Shown here: piece by piece, positions 21,876 to 33,152 of the stretch | Layout: each line of letters opens with the position of its first letter | How positions within the stretch are numbered: the first letter of the stretch is position 1 | Source of the DNA: Cylindrobasidium torrendii FP15055 ss-10 | Lineage: Eukaryota > Basidiomycota > Agaricomycetes > Agaricales > Physalacriaceae | Assembly (NCBI GenBank): GCA_000934385.1 | Contig: KN880556.1 | Coordinates: 1 to 64,000 of the forward strand | Reading direction: 5' to 3' | DNA: 64,000 nucleotides | Made by a program: the position numbers and the translations under genes | The notes under the pieces: model-generated | What the model saw: the letters and a program-made list of their open reading frames with translations, nothing else | The model's database searches: none | What the model was told of the DNA's origin: nothing

Positions 21876-24686
21876 CTAGTACAACGATACCTCCACCTGT
21901 ATCTTTGCAATATACGAGTATATGTCCGGCGACATCCTGAATTTGATCATCCCAGTGAACGACATTATCCCCCTCGCCTTCGCCGACAGGTCCCTTAGAT
22001 TCTGCTGCCTCTGCACATCAGGCATCGATCCATTCTTCGTCGCCTTATGCAGCCCCGATATCGCATCCATCGCAACACGAACATAAATCGGCAGCGTCCT
22101 CTGCAAGCTCTCATGCAGATGCCTGAACTCCTCCGCCCGTCGCGTAGCCTTGCCCACCTCATCATCCAACGGAACAAGCTCCGTCTTCGCTATCGCATTC
22201 AGCGCATCCTGGTGCAACCCCTGCTCCGACGCATTCAAGGCATCGCGAATGAACAACAACTTCGCCACCGCATCCTTGTCACGGCCCACAGCCCGGTTCG
22301 AACGCTCGTAGTTGCGCATCATCTGGCGCGCGACGTTCTCCAATGCGATGGCCTTGTCGTCCATGTGTGGCTTCTGGATAGCGCTTCCCAAGCCGACGGC
22401 GAGGCAGGCCATGACAGTGCTGTACTCTCCAGCAAGGTTGTATAGCTTGATGGCTTCGGGGATACGGTCCGCCTCTTCGGATGCCTTCGCGGCGCTAACA
22501 AGAATCTTGTCATTGTAGTGCTTGACGTCGTGAAGCCTGAGGAGAGGAAGTCCTTGTTCGATGATACCGCTCTGCACTCTCGTTAGTCGACTGAAGGCGA
22601 AGAGAAATGCAGGGACTTACGAAGCGGGAGCCATCTGCACGGAAGCCGCCAACCAGGTTGTCCCAGGCAGCGCCGGTCTGACTGTGCACAATGATTTCTT
22701 GGATCATCTCCCAAGCGCGCTCAAGCTGCTCCTTGCCCACGACGGGCTGGTCCGCAGTCAAGCTAATTGCATAGACATACTGCAGTGCTGTTGCCGGTTC
22801 TGTGCGGACTAGTTGACGAATGTAGCGCGCAATAATGTTGGGCAATGAAATAGACGCATGCCCTGATGGTGGTAGGCAGACTGAAGATGATGAGCACCAG
22901 CGAGCATGTAAAAGCAAAGTGAACATACGTGGTGTCATATCGGACGTCTCTGCTCTAGATGGCACCCGCAACAAGCCGTGGTATGCGAGCGCGATTGCCA
23001 GATGAACAGCTTCCACCTCCGTTTCTGGATGATCCCACAGTGCCGCAACAGCCTAGTCGTCGTTAGTACAATACCTCCAGGAATACGCAATGCTTACCCG
23101 CTCGAATTGGCCAGACATGAGCAATACGCTGGCCCATATTCCTTGCCGTGGCCCACTGGTACCCTCAAACTTGCTTTCGCCATAGGACAGGAGGGTGTTG
23201 GCAAACGTCGACAGACTGTCGCCTTCTCTCTCGTCGACCATGGCCAATTGGAACCAGAGCCAGTCTTCAGTCGTTATAGTCACAAATGGCGCGTTCCGCT
23301 TGTGGGGTTCAATCCGACCCATGAGTTTGTACAGCGCCAACTTGAAGGGGTCCGCGGTGGCAGCGTTGAGCATATGCTGATTGTACGTGTTCTGCAGCTC
23401 CGTGCGCACGTTGAAGGGAAGTCGGCGGTCTGCAGTCTCGAGCCATCGCGTGAAGAATGCGACGAAGCCCTTTTCATGGCGGTCGATTACTGTCTGGTAC
23501 GCGCGCGCCTCTTCGATAGCCTCTTCAGCATGGCCTGTTCGCACAAAGAAAAAGAGCTTGGCCCAGACCGGGGCGCCTTTCAGGAGTTGTATTCTGTCGT
23601 TCCAAGCACCGCCAGAGTAGTACCGGACCCGAAGGAAGGAGAGGATCCTGTTCCCAATACTGGGGTCGCCACCCATACGCGCCTCATGCGCCCGTGACTG
23701 CAGCGTCTGGTCGATGACATTCCAGTACTGCTCTTCCAGTGCTTGGCGCGCGCCATCCGCAATTTGTATTCGCAGGTTTACATACTCGGGTGTGGTTGAG
23801 TCCTTTCGTAGGTATGTGTGTGCGTATTTGTTGGCGAATACAGGCTGGCTGACGATTTGCGTCACGGAAGGAAGGGCCGCTGGCTCGGCAGTGATTTTGG
23901 CAAGGATTTGGAACATGGCGGCGATCTGGGGCGCGCTTTGGGATTCGGCAACGCGAATGAGGTCGTGAATGATGGAGTACGAGACGCCGCGTAGTCGGGC
24001 GTCGTTGAGAGCGGTCATGGCGTTTGTATAGGCGCTCATGCGCTCCGATGTCTGCATGGCTGCACTGGGGGAAGACGTAGATGCCTGGAAGCAGTGAATA
24101 GAGGGCAGCATGTAAAGCGTACTAAACGCACCAGCAAGCCACTGCGACCGTGCTGACTCTTTTTAAGGTCGGTCAAAGCCCTGTTCTCCACTCCGGAACG
24201 ACCACCAAGTTCCTCGAAGACGCGTTTCTTCTTGAGCTCCCATTCCCGCTGTGTTCTGTCCTCCAACATGCGGTAGAATTCTTCCTGGGTTTCGCGTCGG
24301 GTCTCTTCGATCGTCGAAATAAGGCTTTGCTCGTGTGCATGTTGTAGGAATCCAGAAACATCCGTGTCCTGAATAGGTTGGAACGGGGAAAACGTGCTGG
24401 CCGTATTCAAGTGCGCGATGGAATCTGTTAAAGAAGGGGCATCCACGCGTGCTTGCGCAAGCATATAGTTGCTAAATCATGAGAGGTTCAGCCAAAAGCC
24501 AGTTTGAAGTAATAGCGGCACTAACGCGCGGTCGGTATCATTGGAAGTTGTCGGTTGACGCGAAACAAGTCGGCGCGACTGAGCTTCAATCTGGTCCAAA
24601 GAAAGCGTGACAGATGGCAATTCCTGCTTGTAGAGGTGCGAAGTCAGGTCCTTCGACGCCGCGAGCAGCCCCGATAGATCGGTCAT
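21876..24686 (-). CDS. NIC96: Nucleoporin NIC96/NUP93
   Basis: Six exons, 24686-24526, 24471-24132, 24084-23098, 23052-22929, 22880-22621 and 22571-21876, give 855 residues, close to yeast Nic96 (839). The N-terminal ~55 residues (MTDLSGLLAASKDLTSHLYK...) precede an alpha-helical protein with no membrane segment. Family-typical stretches include EFYRMLEDRTQREWELKKKRVFEELGGR, FANKYAHTYLRKDS, PVWAKLFFFVRTGHAEEAI, EDWLWFQLAMV, LPNIIARYIRQLVRTEPATAL and a C-terminal helical solenoid. Nic96 is a scaffold of the nuclear pore inner ring and anchors the Nsp1-Nup57-Nup49 channel complex through its N-terminus. All five introns have GT-AG ends. It is divergent from the P450 at 24968. Confidence 0.95.
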
Positions 24687-24967
24687 GATGTTGGTGGCGA
24701 AAGGCAGAACCGCCTGTTTGGCGCCCAAACAATTCCCAAGTGCCGACGCGATCGTTATTGATGCGCCATCAGAATGCAGCATCGCGCTTGTTCCATGACC
24801 ACCATCACAATTTTGAACATTCCTCGGAATCCTTGGTCGCGGAAAAGAAAATATGACACGGCGTAGCCCACAAATTGAATTCAGAACCATACCCGCCATG
24901 CAGGCCCTCTGCCAGCGGATGGACAGCTTGCACATCCTTTTTCAGGCAATATAGTCAGTGGCTGCGA
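24687..24967. promoter_or_regulatory. Divergent promoter region (NIC96 / P450)
   Basis: 281 bases between the two start codons must carry both promoters, if the start assignments hold. No specific element recognised. Confidence 0.5.
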
Positions 24968-27142
24968 ATGTTTTCTCTTTTGTCAATCATGTTCTTCCTC
25001 GCGCTAGCCCTAGCGCCGCTGGCAGTGCTCGTTTACAAGTTCATCATCTACCCCAATTTCCTATCTCCTCTTCGACACCTTCCAGGACCACCGCTTGGAC
25101 ACCCAATTCTTGGGCAACTACCTACACTGCACGGGCCAGACGCCGGATTCATTCAAAAATCCTGGTTCAAGAAATATGGCCCGATAGTTCGCATACAAGC
25201 CCCGATTGGAACAGAAATGATTTTGCTCGAGGATCCAAAGGACATCGTTGCTTGTTTAGAGAATCAGAAGGGCATGCAAAAGGCGAGTGTAATTTGCGTG
25301 AGGACGAACTTTTGTATCTCATGCTTACTAGTCCGCGTTATATCGCCACATAGCTGCCTTCGTCGCAGGCGATGGGCTCCTGAGCTTTGAGGGAGATGCG
25401 CATGATCGCTTGCGAAAAATTCTCAATCCCGCATTCAGCCTGACAAATCTCACCAAACGTACGCTTGCTTCTGTGAGACTTACTGGCTTTGCTCACATTA
25501 TGTCAGAAATGGCATTCTACCCAGAGATCATCAACAAGTACGCACTTCCTTCTTGAAGCCGACTAGTCAATATTCAACTAGGAACTCTCTAGCTTCACTA
25601 CTGCACTAGACGATGCATTGAAGACATCGGACACATTACCAATGTGCGACTACTGTCAGTTTTAGCGCTCTGCTGTAGCGAGAGTCCAGCTAACATGTAA
25701 CGCAGTAGCGAAAGCGGCCCTCGATATCCTTTGCAAAGGAACATTCAACTACGACTCTGGCGCGCTCAAGAACGAGAGCAAGGCTATGGTCAAAGCATAC
25801 AGCAAGCTAGCGCCACTACAGAATGGTAATAGAAAATTCAATCCTTCACTGCTCATCCAGAACTCATTGGTTTATGTAGCGAGGACGTACGCCGCACTCA
25901 CCATCATAGACATGATTCCACATGGCCTTGACTTTGTGCTATCTAAATGGTTCCTCAGCAGCTTCAGTTCGCTGCTCTCGAAAGTTGAACCGTTAGGTTT
26001 GTCACTGCTCGCAAATCTTGCTCGGCTTGGTATTCACCCTTGCGAATAGAATTCCTCTCAATCGCGACGCGGTCGATGACCATCATTCGTCAATCCTCGC
26101 TCGAGATCCTCGAGGAGAACATGTCCTCCGATAACCATGGCCCCAAGCGAGATGTCATGAGCACCATTTTGCGCGCGCACAAAGACGGTAAAGGGCGGGA
26201 CAAGCTTAAGACATCAGAACTGCCAGACCAGGTGGTACGCGATCTCTGTACGCACTCTGACCTGTGTGCTGACTTTGTATGACACAGTTGACGTTCTTAA
26301 CGGGAGGGCACGAAACGGTGACAGCTGCTCTATCTTGGATTCTCTGGTTCATTGCAAAGCATCCTGAATGCCAGAATCGCCTGCGAAGGGAAATTCACGC
26401 GGTTTCTGGCGGCGATGTTATTGAGGATTACACGAGGGTACGGGACCTTCCATATCTCGACGCCGTGATGTCAGTCTCGCTTCCACCAACAACGAGATCG
26501 CTTGCTGATAGACAGCAGCAACGAAAGTATGCGGCTCCTTCCTTCATCGCCTATCCTTCGTCGGCAAGCTATGGAGCCAACCGAAGTACGCGGCGTGACT
26601 CTTCCGACAGGGACTATGGTCTATCTCTTTGTGAGTCGAAACCATGCCCACATATTTCCGTGTCCAAGTTAACCTAACTCAGATTCGTAATGCCAACTCT
26701 TTCGAGGAGGTCTGGGGTCCCGATGCAGACAAGTACGTTGCGTCGAACGTGCTTCATGATTACTACTGAGCGCTGTAGATTCAACCCCGAGCGTTGGGAA
26801 AATCTGCCCGCAGGCCTCAGTGCCGCCCAAGCCAAATTATCTTTCGGTCGCGGATATCGAACGTGCATTGGACGGAATATGGCCTTACAAGAAATGAAAG
26901 CTCTCGCGGCGTATGCCTTTAGCTCATCATTTTTCTCACGAAGTAGCTCACAGAGTTTCAGTTCGCTGGTCAACTCATACGAGCTCAGCCCTGCCCATGA
27001 AGACCAGGCAATTCACGCGGAATACCTCATAACATATAGTGCGTAGCCATCGGTATTCATGGGTTATTCGTGGTACTCAATCGAAATAGAACCCGCGGAC
27101 GGGCTGCCCCTTCGATTGCGCAAGTTGGGCGAGCCCCGTTGA
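24968..27142 (+). CDS. Cytochrome P450 (tandem copy 1)
   Basis: Thirteen exons: 24968-25282, 25332-25458, 25507-25537, 25593-25654, 25706-25825, 25880-25996, 26050-26234, 26288-26469, 26519-26630, 26683-26732, 26779-26910, 26962-27038 and 27090-27142; 520 residues. An N-terminal membrane anchor (MFFLALALAPLAVLVYKFII) is followed by the hinge RHLPGPPLGHPILGQLP. I-helix LTFLTGGHETVTAALSW, ExxR in ESMRLL, PERW, and the haem loop FGRGYRTCIG with ligand Cys463 are all present. An ER-bound monooxygenase fed by a CPR; substrate unknown. Intron 1 starts with GC (AAG|GCGAGT), the only choice that keeps the frame; the paralog at 27470 has GT there. Family number not assigned. Confidence 0.9.
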
Positions 27143-27469
27143 TTTTATGGCTCGCTGCACTGCCAGAAGACAGTGTGTAGATTATACACGCCCATTATCT
27201 ATACCCTCAATTATCAGCGGCCTGCTCTTGTAAGTACCCAAAATGCTGCAGAACACGCTCAGGACCACCCGAACCTAAATGGGGTTCCGTCGCGCAAGAC
27301 GTAGATCAATGTAGAGCTTGAAGCTTAATTTCTCTTTATCAGTATGGGCTGGAAATCGAGTATACTTGAATTGTTCAAGCCTTCAAAAACTAACAGACTG
27401 ATTGCACCGATGATAACGATGCAATAAGTACGCTTTCCGTTGGTCCAGTTCGATGCCAGGTTGAGTACT
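27143..27469. other. Intergenic between tandem P450 genes
   Basis: About 330 bases: 3' end of the first P450 and promoter of the second. Nothing else seen. Confidence 0.5.
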
Positions 27470-29616
27470 ATGATCATTGCACTCCTCTCGTTGTCCGTGG
27501 TAGCAGCTCTCATCTACAAGCTCTTCCTATACCCCTACTTCATTTCTCCTCTACGGCATCTCCCAGGGCCTCCCCTAGGCCATCCGATCCTTGGCCAGCT
27601 ACCGACGCTGCACGGCGAAAACGCAGGCTTCATACAGAAAGCCTGGTTCGAAAAATATGGTCCTATAATTCGTGTACAAGCCCCCGTCGGCACTGAAGCT
27701 GTATTACTCGAGGATCCGAGCGATATAGCGGCATGTCTTGATAACCAGAAGGGTATGCAGAAGGTCCGTTCAAATTCCAAGTTCAATCTCCATGCTTACG
27801 ATTGACTAATAGTCCTCACTTTTCCGTAAAATTGCCGCATTCGTTGCGGGCAATGGACTCCTTAGCTATGAAGATGAGCAGCACGACAGACTGAGAAAGA
27901 TTTTGAACCCAGCATTCAGTCTAACGAACCTTACTACGCGTACGACATTCGCGATCCCCGATACGTTTGCTTACGCCGCACAGAGATGAACCTCTACTAT
28001 CCCGAGATCATTTCAAAGTGAGCCTGTCTTTGTTCCAACAGTCGTCCGCTTTAATGCGTATACAGTTTCATTGTGGCGTTGGACTCCGCGTTAGAATTGA
28101 AAGATACGCTTCCTATGTGTGAATATTGTGCGCCTTTCTCCGCGGGGCTTTCCGGTATACTCAATGAGGCGTTAGTGGAGAAGGTAACACTTGATATCCT
28201 CTGCAAGAGCACCTTCAGCTATGATTCTGGAACGCTGAAAAACGAAAGTAAGGATATGGTCATGGCCTACGACAGATTGGTTCCGCTCCAGAATGGTACG
28301 CCTCTTCGTGTTTATACCTCCCTCGCGGGTGCTCTATAAAGGCTTGCAGAACACACGTTCGCCGTTTTGACGATCATCGACATGATACCATGGGGACTAG
28401 AAATCCTACTATCCAAAAGAATTCTTAACGTTTTCAACGCATTATTCTCCAGGTTTAAAACATTCGGTCAGTTCTTTACCTCTACGTTCTTTTGAGCTCC
28501 CGTCGATCAACTCGTGGTCCCAGAGTTCCTTGCTATCGCGACGGAGTCCATGAAGACGATTCGACGATCCGCACTCGGGATTCTCGCAGAAAATATGTCC
28601 TCGGAGAGCCATGGTCCAAAACGAGATGTCATGAGTACAATCCTCAATTCCCATAATGCTGGAGCTGGGCGTGATAGACTGGAAACCTCGGAGTTGCCTG
28701 ATCAAGTGGTAGGAGTGAAGTCTCCGTTCGCCAAAGTTATTCACTTTTCATGATACAGCTCACATTTCTCACTGGGGGGCATGAGACGGTGACTGCGGCG
28801 CTCTCTTGGGTCCTTTGGTTCGTCGCAACAAACCCTAAGTGTCAGTATAGACTGCGCGAGGAAGTACGAACTGTCTCTGGAGGCAACGATATCGAAGACT
28901 ACACAAGGATACGAGACTTGCCATACCTGGACGCGGTGATGTATGAGCGTCTCTTCTGAACTGTAAGCTCTGACCCCAACATATATCATAGCCAAGAAAG
29001 CATGCGTCTCCTGCCTGCGTCGCCTATTCTGCATCGGGAGGTCATGCAAGAAACCACAGTACGCGGCGTCGTGCTCCCGAAAGGGACAGCAGTACACTTA
29101 TTTGTAAGGAAGAAAGGCAATAGTACCCTTTTTCGCATTCCTTACTTCGATTTTTGCAGGTCCGAAATGCCAACTGCTCTAAAGAAATATGGGGACTTGA
29201 CGCTGACGAGTATGATGGTTACATTTGCATTTCCTGACAACATGATTCATTACTTAGATTCCGCCCCGAGCGGTGGGAGAACGTGCCATCCAACATCAAC
29301 CTGGCGCACGCCAAACTCTCTTTTGGTCGAGGATATCGCCTGTGCATTGGGAGAAATATGGCAGTCCAAGAGATGAAAGCCCTCACTGCGTATCTTGCAT
29401 GTCTGCTGAGATAAAACTGAGTGGATTGATGCATTCACAGGGCGTTAGTCAACACATACGAGCTAAGCCCAGCATACAAGGACCAGAAGATACACGCGGA
29501 ATATCTACTCACATATAGTAGGTGCGCAGGTAAAACACATGGTTGCTTGCTGATGTCGTTTGACAGAGCCTGCAGACGGACTGCCTCTTCGACTTCGCAG
29601 ACTGGAGGCTATGTAA
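27470..29616 (+). CDS. Cytochrome P450 (tandem copy 2)
   Basis: Thirteen exons: 27470-27763, 27813-27939, 27984-28017, 28066-28127, 28176-28295, 28350-28466, 28524-28708, 28759-28940, 28992-29103, 29160-29209, 29258-29389, 29441-29517 and 29567-29616; 513 residues. Nine of the eleven internal exons equal those of the upstream copy in length and all phases match. Anchor (IIALLSLSVVAALIYKLFLY), RHLPGPPLGHP hinge, LTFLTGGHETVTAALSW I-helix, ESMRLL (ExxR), PERW and haem loop FGRGYRLCIG with Cys at about 457 are intact, so it should be an active enzyme. A tandem duplicate with moderate divergence; substrate unknown. The ATG at 27470 was chosen over an in-frame upstream TTG. Confidence 0.9.
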
Positions 29617-30082
29617 TCCAGCGCGCGCTCCAATGCGCCAAGAACGACATGATATAAGGAGTCTAGTAGGAAAAACGCAACATTTTATTTTACATGAAAT
29701 TCCGTTTGCAGATGCCAAAGAGCTCATCCCCAAATCGTTGATTAGCCTCATCTCGATGAATATAGCCATACCCTCGCGAGCCCGAAGTCTTACACGGTCC
29801 TAGTACTACAGCCTGAAAGCCACTGGTGGAGGTGATGGGTCTCGGCAAATCTTCTGGCTATTGTTGCGCCAAATACGCCGGCCAATCTCCTCTCCATGTG
29901 CCCGCCAACTCAGTTTCTCGTCTATTTCCCTTCATGTCGTCATTGACTGCACCGAACATATTCCCGAATCGAAGGAATTTCTCCGTCTTGCTGCTATAAA
30001 TCAAATAGACTGATTTTCGGAATGAGCTCACTACCTTCTCCTCATCCCTTCGTACAACTCGCTTCGAAAATCGAATAGAAAG
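29617..30082. other. Intergenic, promoter of AA9 gene
   Basis: About 470 bases. A TATAAAT-like stretch at 29995-30001 lies about 85 bases before the AA9 start. No gene recognised. Confidence 0.45.
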
Positions 30083-31065
30083 ATGAAGTCTGCTGCAGCT
30101 ATCATATCTTTGGCGGCATCCGTTTCTGCGCACACGATCTTCCAGCAACTGTATGTTGACGGCGAGGACCAAGGTCAGCTAACTGGTATTCGCGTTCCCG
30201 ACTACGATGGGGTATGTTTGGACCTCCCGTGAATCCGCGCAAAGAGGCTAAATCTGTGTTAGCCAATTAGCGATGTGACCTCGAACGGCAAGTATAGTAA
30301 TGCTTGATGCTTTCTTCTATCTCATGTAGCTTTCCAGACATTATCTGCAACGGTGGCATCAACCCATACCACGAGCCTATCTCGGACGTCGTCATCACCG
30401 TCCCCGCTGGCTCGACTCTCACCGCTGAGTGGCACCACACCCTCAGCGGCGCCGACTCCTCAGACAAGGCGGACCCTATCGACCCCTCGCACAAGGGGCC
30501 CATCATTTCATACCTGGCCAAGGTCGACGATGCCACACAGACCGACGTGACCGGCCTGAAGTGGTTCAAGATTCACGAAGATGGCTATGACGCCTCTTCG
30601 GATACATGGGCGGTGGACAAGCTCGTCGCAAATGGAGGAAAAGTCGACTTCAAGATTCCTGACTGCGTTGCGCCTGGCCAGTATCTCTTGCGCCATGAGT
30701 TGATCGGTGTGTGCTTTGGCTGTGCATTTGGACAATGCTGACTTCTACATAGCTCTGCATAGTGCTGGATCCTACCCCGGTGCTCAGTTTTACGTTTGTG
30801 TTACATTCGAACGTCTCAAGCGTGGATATTGATCACTTTTTCTTAGATGGAATGCGCGCAGCTCGAGATTACGGGCAGTGGTTCTGCGTCTCCTGACACC
30901 GTAGAGTTCCCCGGAGCATATGCAGGCTCCGACCCAGGCATCACAATCAACATTTATCAGACTCTTGATGAATACACGATTCCGGGTGCGCAAACTTGGC
31001 ACCAGGTATTCTTGACGCTGTTTCTGACATTTTTGTGTACAGGACCGAAGGTGTTCACCTGCTGA
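30083..31065 (+). CDS. AA9 lytic polysaccharide monooxygenase
   Basis: Six exons, 30083-30211, 30263-30287, 30338-30706, 30753-30793, 30847-30985 and 31043-31065, give 241 residues. Signal peptide 1-16 ends VSA, leaving His17 as mature residue 1 ([11 protein letters not shown]). The histidine-brace copper site is complete: His17, His in EWHH (84-85), and axial Tyr188 in [12 protein letters not shown]. Family motifs [21 protein letters not shown] and [12 protein letters not shown] are present. A secreted copper enzyme that cleaves cellulose or related glucans oxidatively. It is a catalytic domain only; no CBM1 follows. Intron 2 is placed as GC-AG (G|GCAAGT...CCAG) because this restores SNDIICNG; a GT alternative would insert four residues. 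Confidence 0.93.
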
Positions 31066-31603
31066 GTAGCGTATTAGGCAGATTCTTAGTACACATCAAG
31101 TCCTATAGGTTCGGTCGAGCTATGCATGTAGGCGTTGATGTTCCAGCCGCGAGTAGATCTTGCACTTTCAATGATTCATTCTTCGGTCTTAGTCAACTCA
31201 GGCGTGGGTCACCATCTTCATGCTCGCCTGGTTGTAGCTGCAGAGTATTCCGTTGCCGCGAAGGCTTATATATCCTGGTTATTCCTCACTCCGCTTTTGG
31301 TAAATCGACTCCGTCGGAACCCGGACCGTCGGATTGCCGACACCGATCGCTCGCTTTCTTCAGAACCATACCAGCCCACTGCTCTGACAGTGACGATAAG
31401 GTAAAAATCTAAGGGAGTGTGCCGTTACTCTAGGTGACACTCCAGACGGCAGGCCCTTCTCTTGGAAAGTGCGTTGATTTCACTAGCCGCACCGTCGGGG
31501 CCGCGACTTACAGTCACCATGACAGTACACCTGTATTTAATAGGCCCCTTTCTCTTCCTTGATACATCCATTCAATTCCTCTTCCTATCTACCACCACAT
31601 ACT
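31066..31603. other. Intergenic, nothing recognised
   Basis: About 540 bases. A TATTTAATAG stretch near 31534 may be the TATA region of the next gene. Confidence 0.45.
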
Positions 31604-32860
31604 ATGGACCTGCCCGCCGAAGTGTACGCACGCGTCTTTGAAATCGGCGTCTGGAAATGGGGAATCGGATTCCTGGCTCCGCTTCGGCTGACGTGCAGAC
31701 AATGGAACGACATCGTATTGAGCACCCCGCGACTTTACGGAATCATCAACGTCGGACGTGGCTACATCCGAAAGCAACTCGACCTTGCCAAGTCCGCGCC
31801 TATCTCCCTCACGGTTCCCAGCTCTTCCTCCATCGCAGAAAGTACAGAGAATATTCTCCTCAGCACAGCCAGAAATTGGATCTACGCCGACATCCCCGTA
31901 CGCTTTCTGATCACAATCGGCTCGGGCAACGCTTTGGGCGGACTGCAATCCCTACATCTTCATTCGTGGTTCCTCGATTCCAAAGGGAAAGAAATTCCAT
32001 CCGACGTCTTCGACAACTTCTGGGAGACGGCACCAAAGAACCTGCAGTATTTCAGCGCCATGAACGCGCAATGCAGGTCTCTGCGACCTTTGCTCACCTC
32101 TTCTATAATCGATCTTGAGCTACATCGCCCCACCGGAAGGGACTCAGACTCACTCGCTCAATACCACCATTACAATTACTGGGGACGAGCTCTGAGGCCA
32201 CGATTACCCCTCGACCTTATGTGTGACGTTGTCCGCCGCCTTCCCCGCCTCCAGCGCCTGGTCCTAGCACACGCTGAGTTGACCAGGGTCCTGGAGTCGT
32301 CGGCGCCGGCGCGCATTTTGTTGGAGCGCCTCGAGGAACTAGACCTCACAGACATCGGAGGGATAGCACACCTCCTTTCTCGTTTGCAGGTTCCCGCTCT
32401 GCGTACTCTCAACGCAAATCAGACATCTTCGGATTCGTCGAATGTAACCTGGAAGGTCGTGTTCATGCAGTGGTCCCAGGAAGGCTGGATTCCGCTAGAA
32501 CTTCATACGCTTGAGATGGCTGCATGCCTTGAGGCCGCGGACATGCCCTACTTCGAGGCATGGATCGAGCGCCTACCGGAGCTCCTGCGGCTGTATTGGG
32601 ATGCAGAGGATATTGACATCATCCCGATGCTCAAGGACGGCAAGCTCGCTAGCTCATTGAGGGAGCTGAATACCGTTGGATACGAAGACTTCGACGACGT
32701 ACTCGAGATGGCAAGGAACAGGAAGGGTACACTCAGGGTTTTGTCGATTCCGTACTGTGGTGAGTGTAATGAAGCTGGAAAGGCAGAAATGTTGTCGTTG
32801 GTAGATGAGGTTAAATGCGCTTGTCTTACCTGTCAGATGACTGGCATGTCCACTGTATGA
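31604..32860 (+). CDS. F-box/LRR-like protein
   Basis: A single-exon frame of 418 residues from the ATG at 31604 (an upstream TTG was discarded). It opens with an F-box-like segment (MDLPAEVYARVFEIGV, then LRLTCRQWNDIVLSTPRLYG) and continues with leucine-rich, irregular repeats such as LQSLHLHSW, LPRLQRLVLAHAEL, LERLEELDLTDIGG and LRELNTVGYEDF. The F-box would bind Skp1 and the repeats would choose a ubiquitination target; both are inferred from layout. It is a different subfamily from the EILQHIF-type paralogs nearby and lacks their start-proximal box. Confidence 0.75.
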   Translation: MDLPAEVYARVFEIGVWKWGIGFLAPLRLTCRQWNDIVLSTPRLYGIINVGRGYIRKQLDLAKSAPISLTVPSSSSIAESTENILLSTARNWIYADIPVRFLITIGSGNALGGLQSLHLHSWFLDSKGKEIPSDVFDNFWETAPKNLQYFSAMNAQCRSLRPLLTSSIIDLELHRPTGRDSDSLAQYHHYNYWGRALRPRLPLDLMCDVVRRLPRLQRLVLAHAELTRVLESSAPARILLERLEELDLTDIGGIAHLLSRLQVPALRTLNANQTSSDSSNVTWKVVFMQWSQEGWIPLELHTLEMAACLEAADMPYFEAWIERLPELLRLYWDAEDIDIIPMLKDGKLASSLRELNTVGYEDFDDVLEMARNRKGTLRVLSIPYCGECNEAGKAEMLSLVDEVKCACLTCQMTGMSTV

Positions 32861-33152
32861 TCATTCTATATCTGCTTTATGTATTGACATTTGAGCCATC
32901 GCTTCATTGTGTGCATTCCAACTTAGCCCATGAGGACACAGTTAGCTGCATGAATCAATGGCAGCGCGTCATCATAAGCGCTCAGGATCGCTACAGACTC
33001 TAGTAAATAGTGCATGATACATAAGTAGTACTCTGGGGCTCGTTGTGTCCCTCTGCCTCCCACCATCATGGCCTATCGAAGCGAGACTCCACAGTGAGTC
33101 TGCAAGACTCTTTCTTTGCCAGAAACCAACAGCATTCTTCAGATTAGTCGCG
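32861..33152. other. Intergenic
   Basis: About 290 bases between two plus-strand genes; no recognised signal. Confidence 0.4.

Noticed and set aside
22047..22445. 132-codon plus-strand frame inside NIC96.
   Set aside because: Antisense shadow of a firmly identified gene.
30288..30329. GT-AG version of AA9 intron 2.
   Set aside because: It keeps frame but inserts four residues into a conserved motif that the GC-AG version reproduces exactly.
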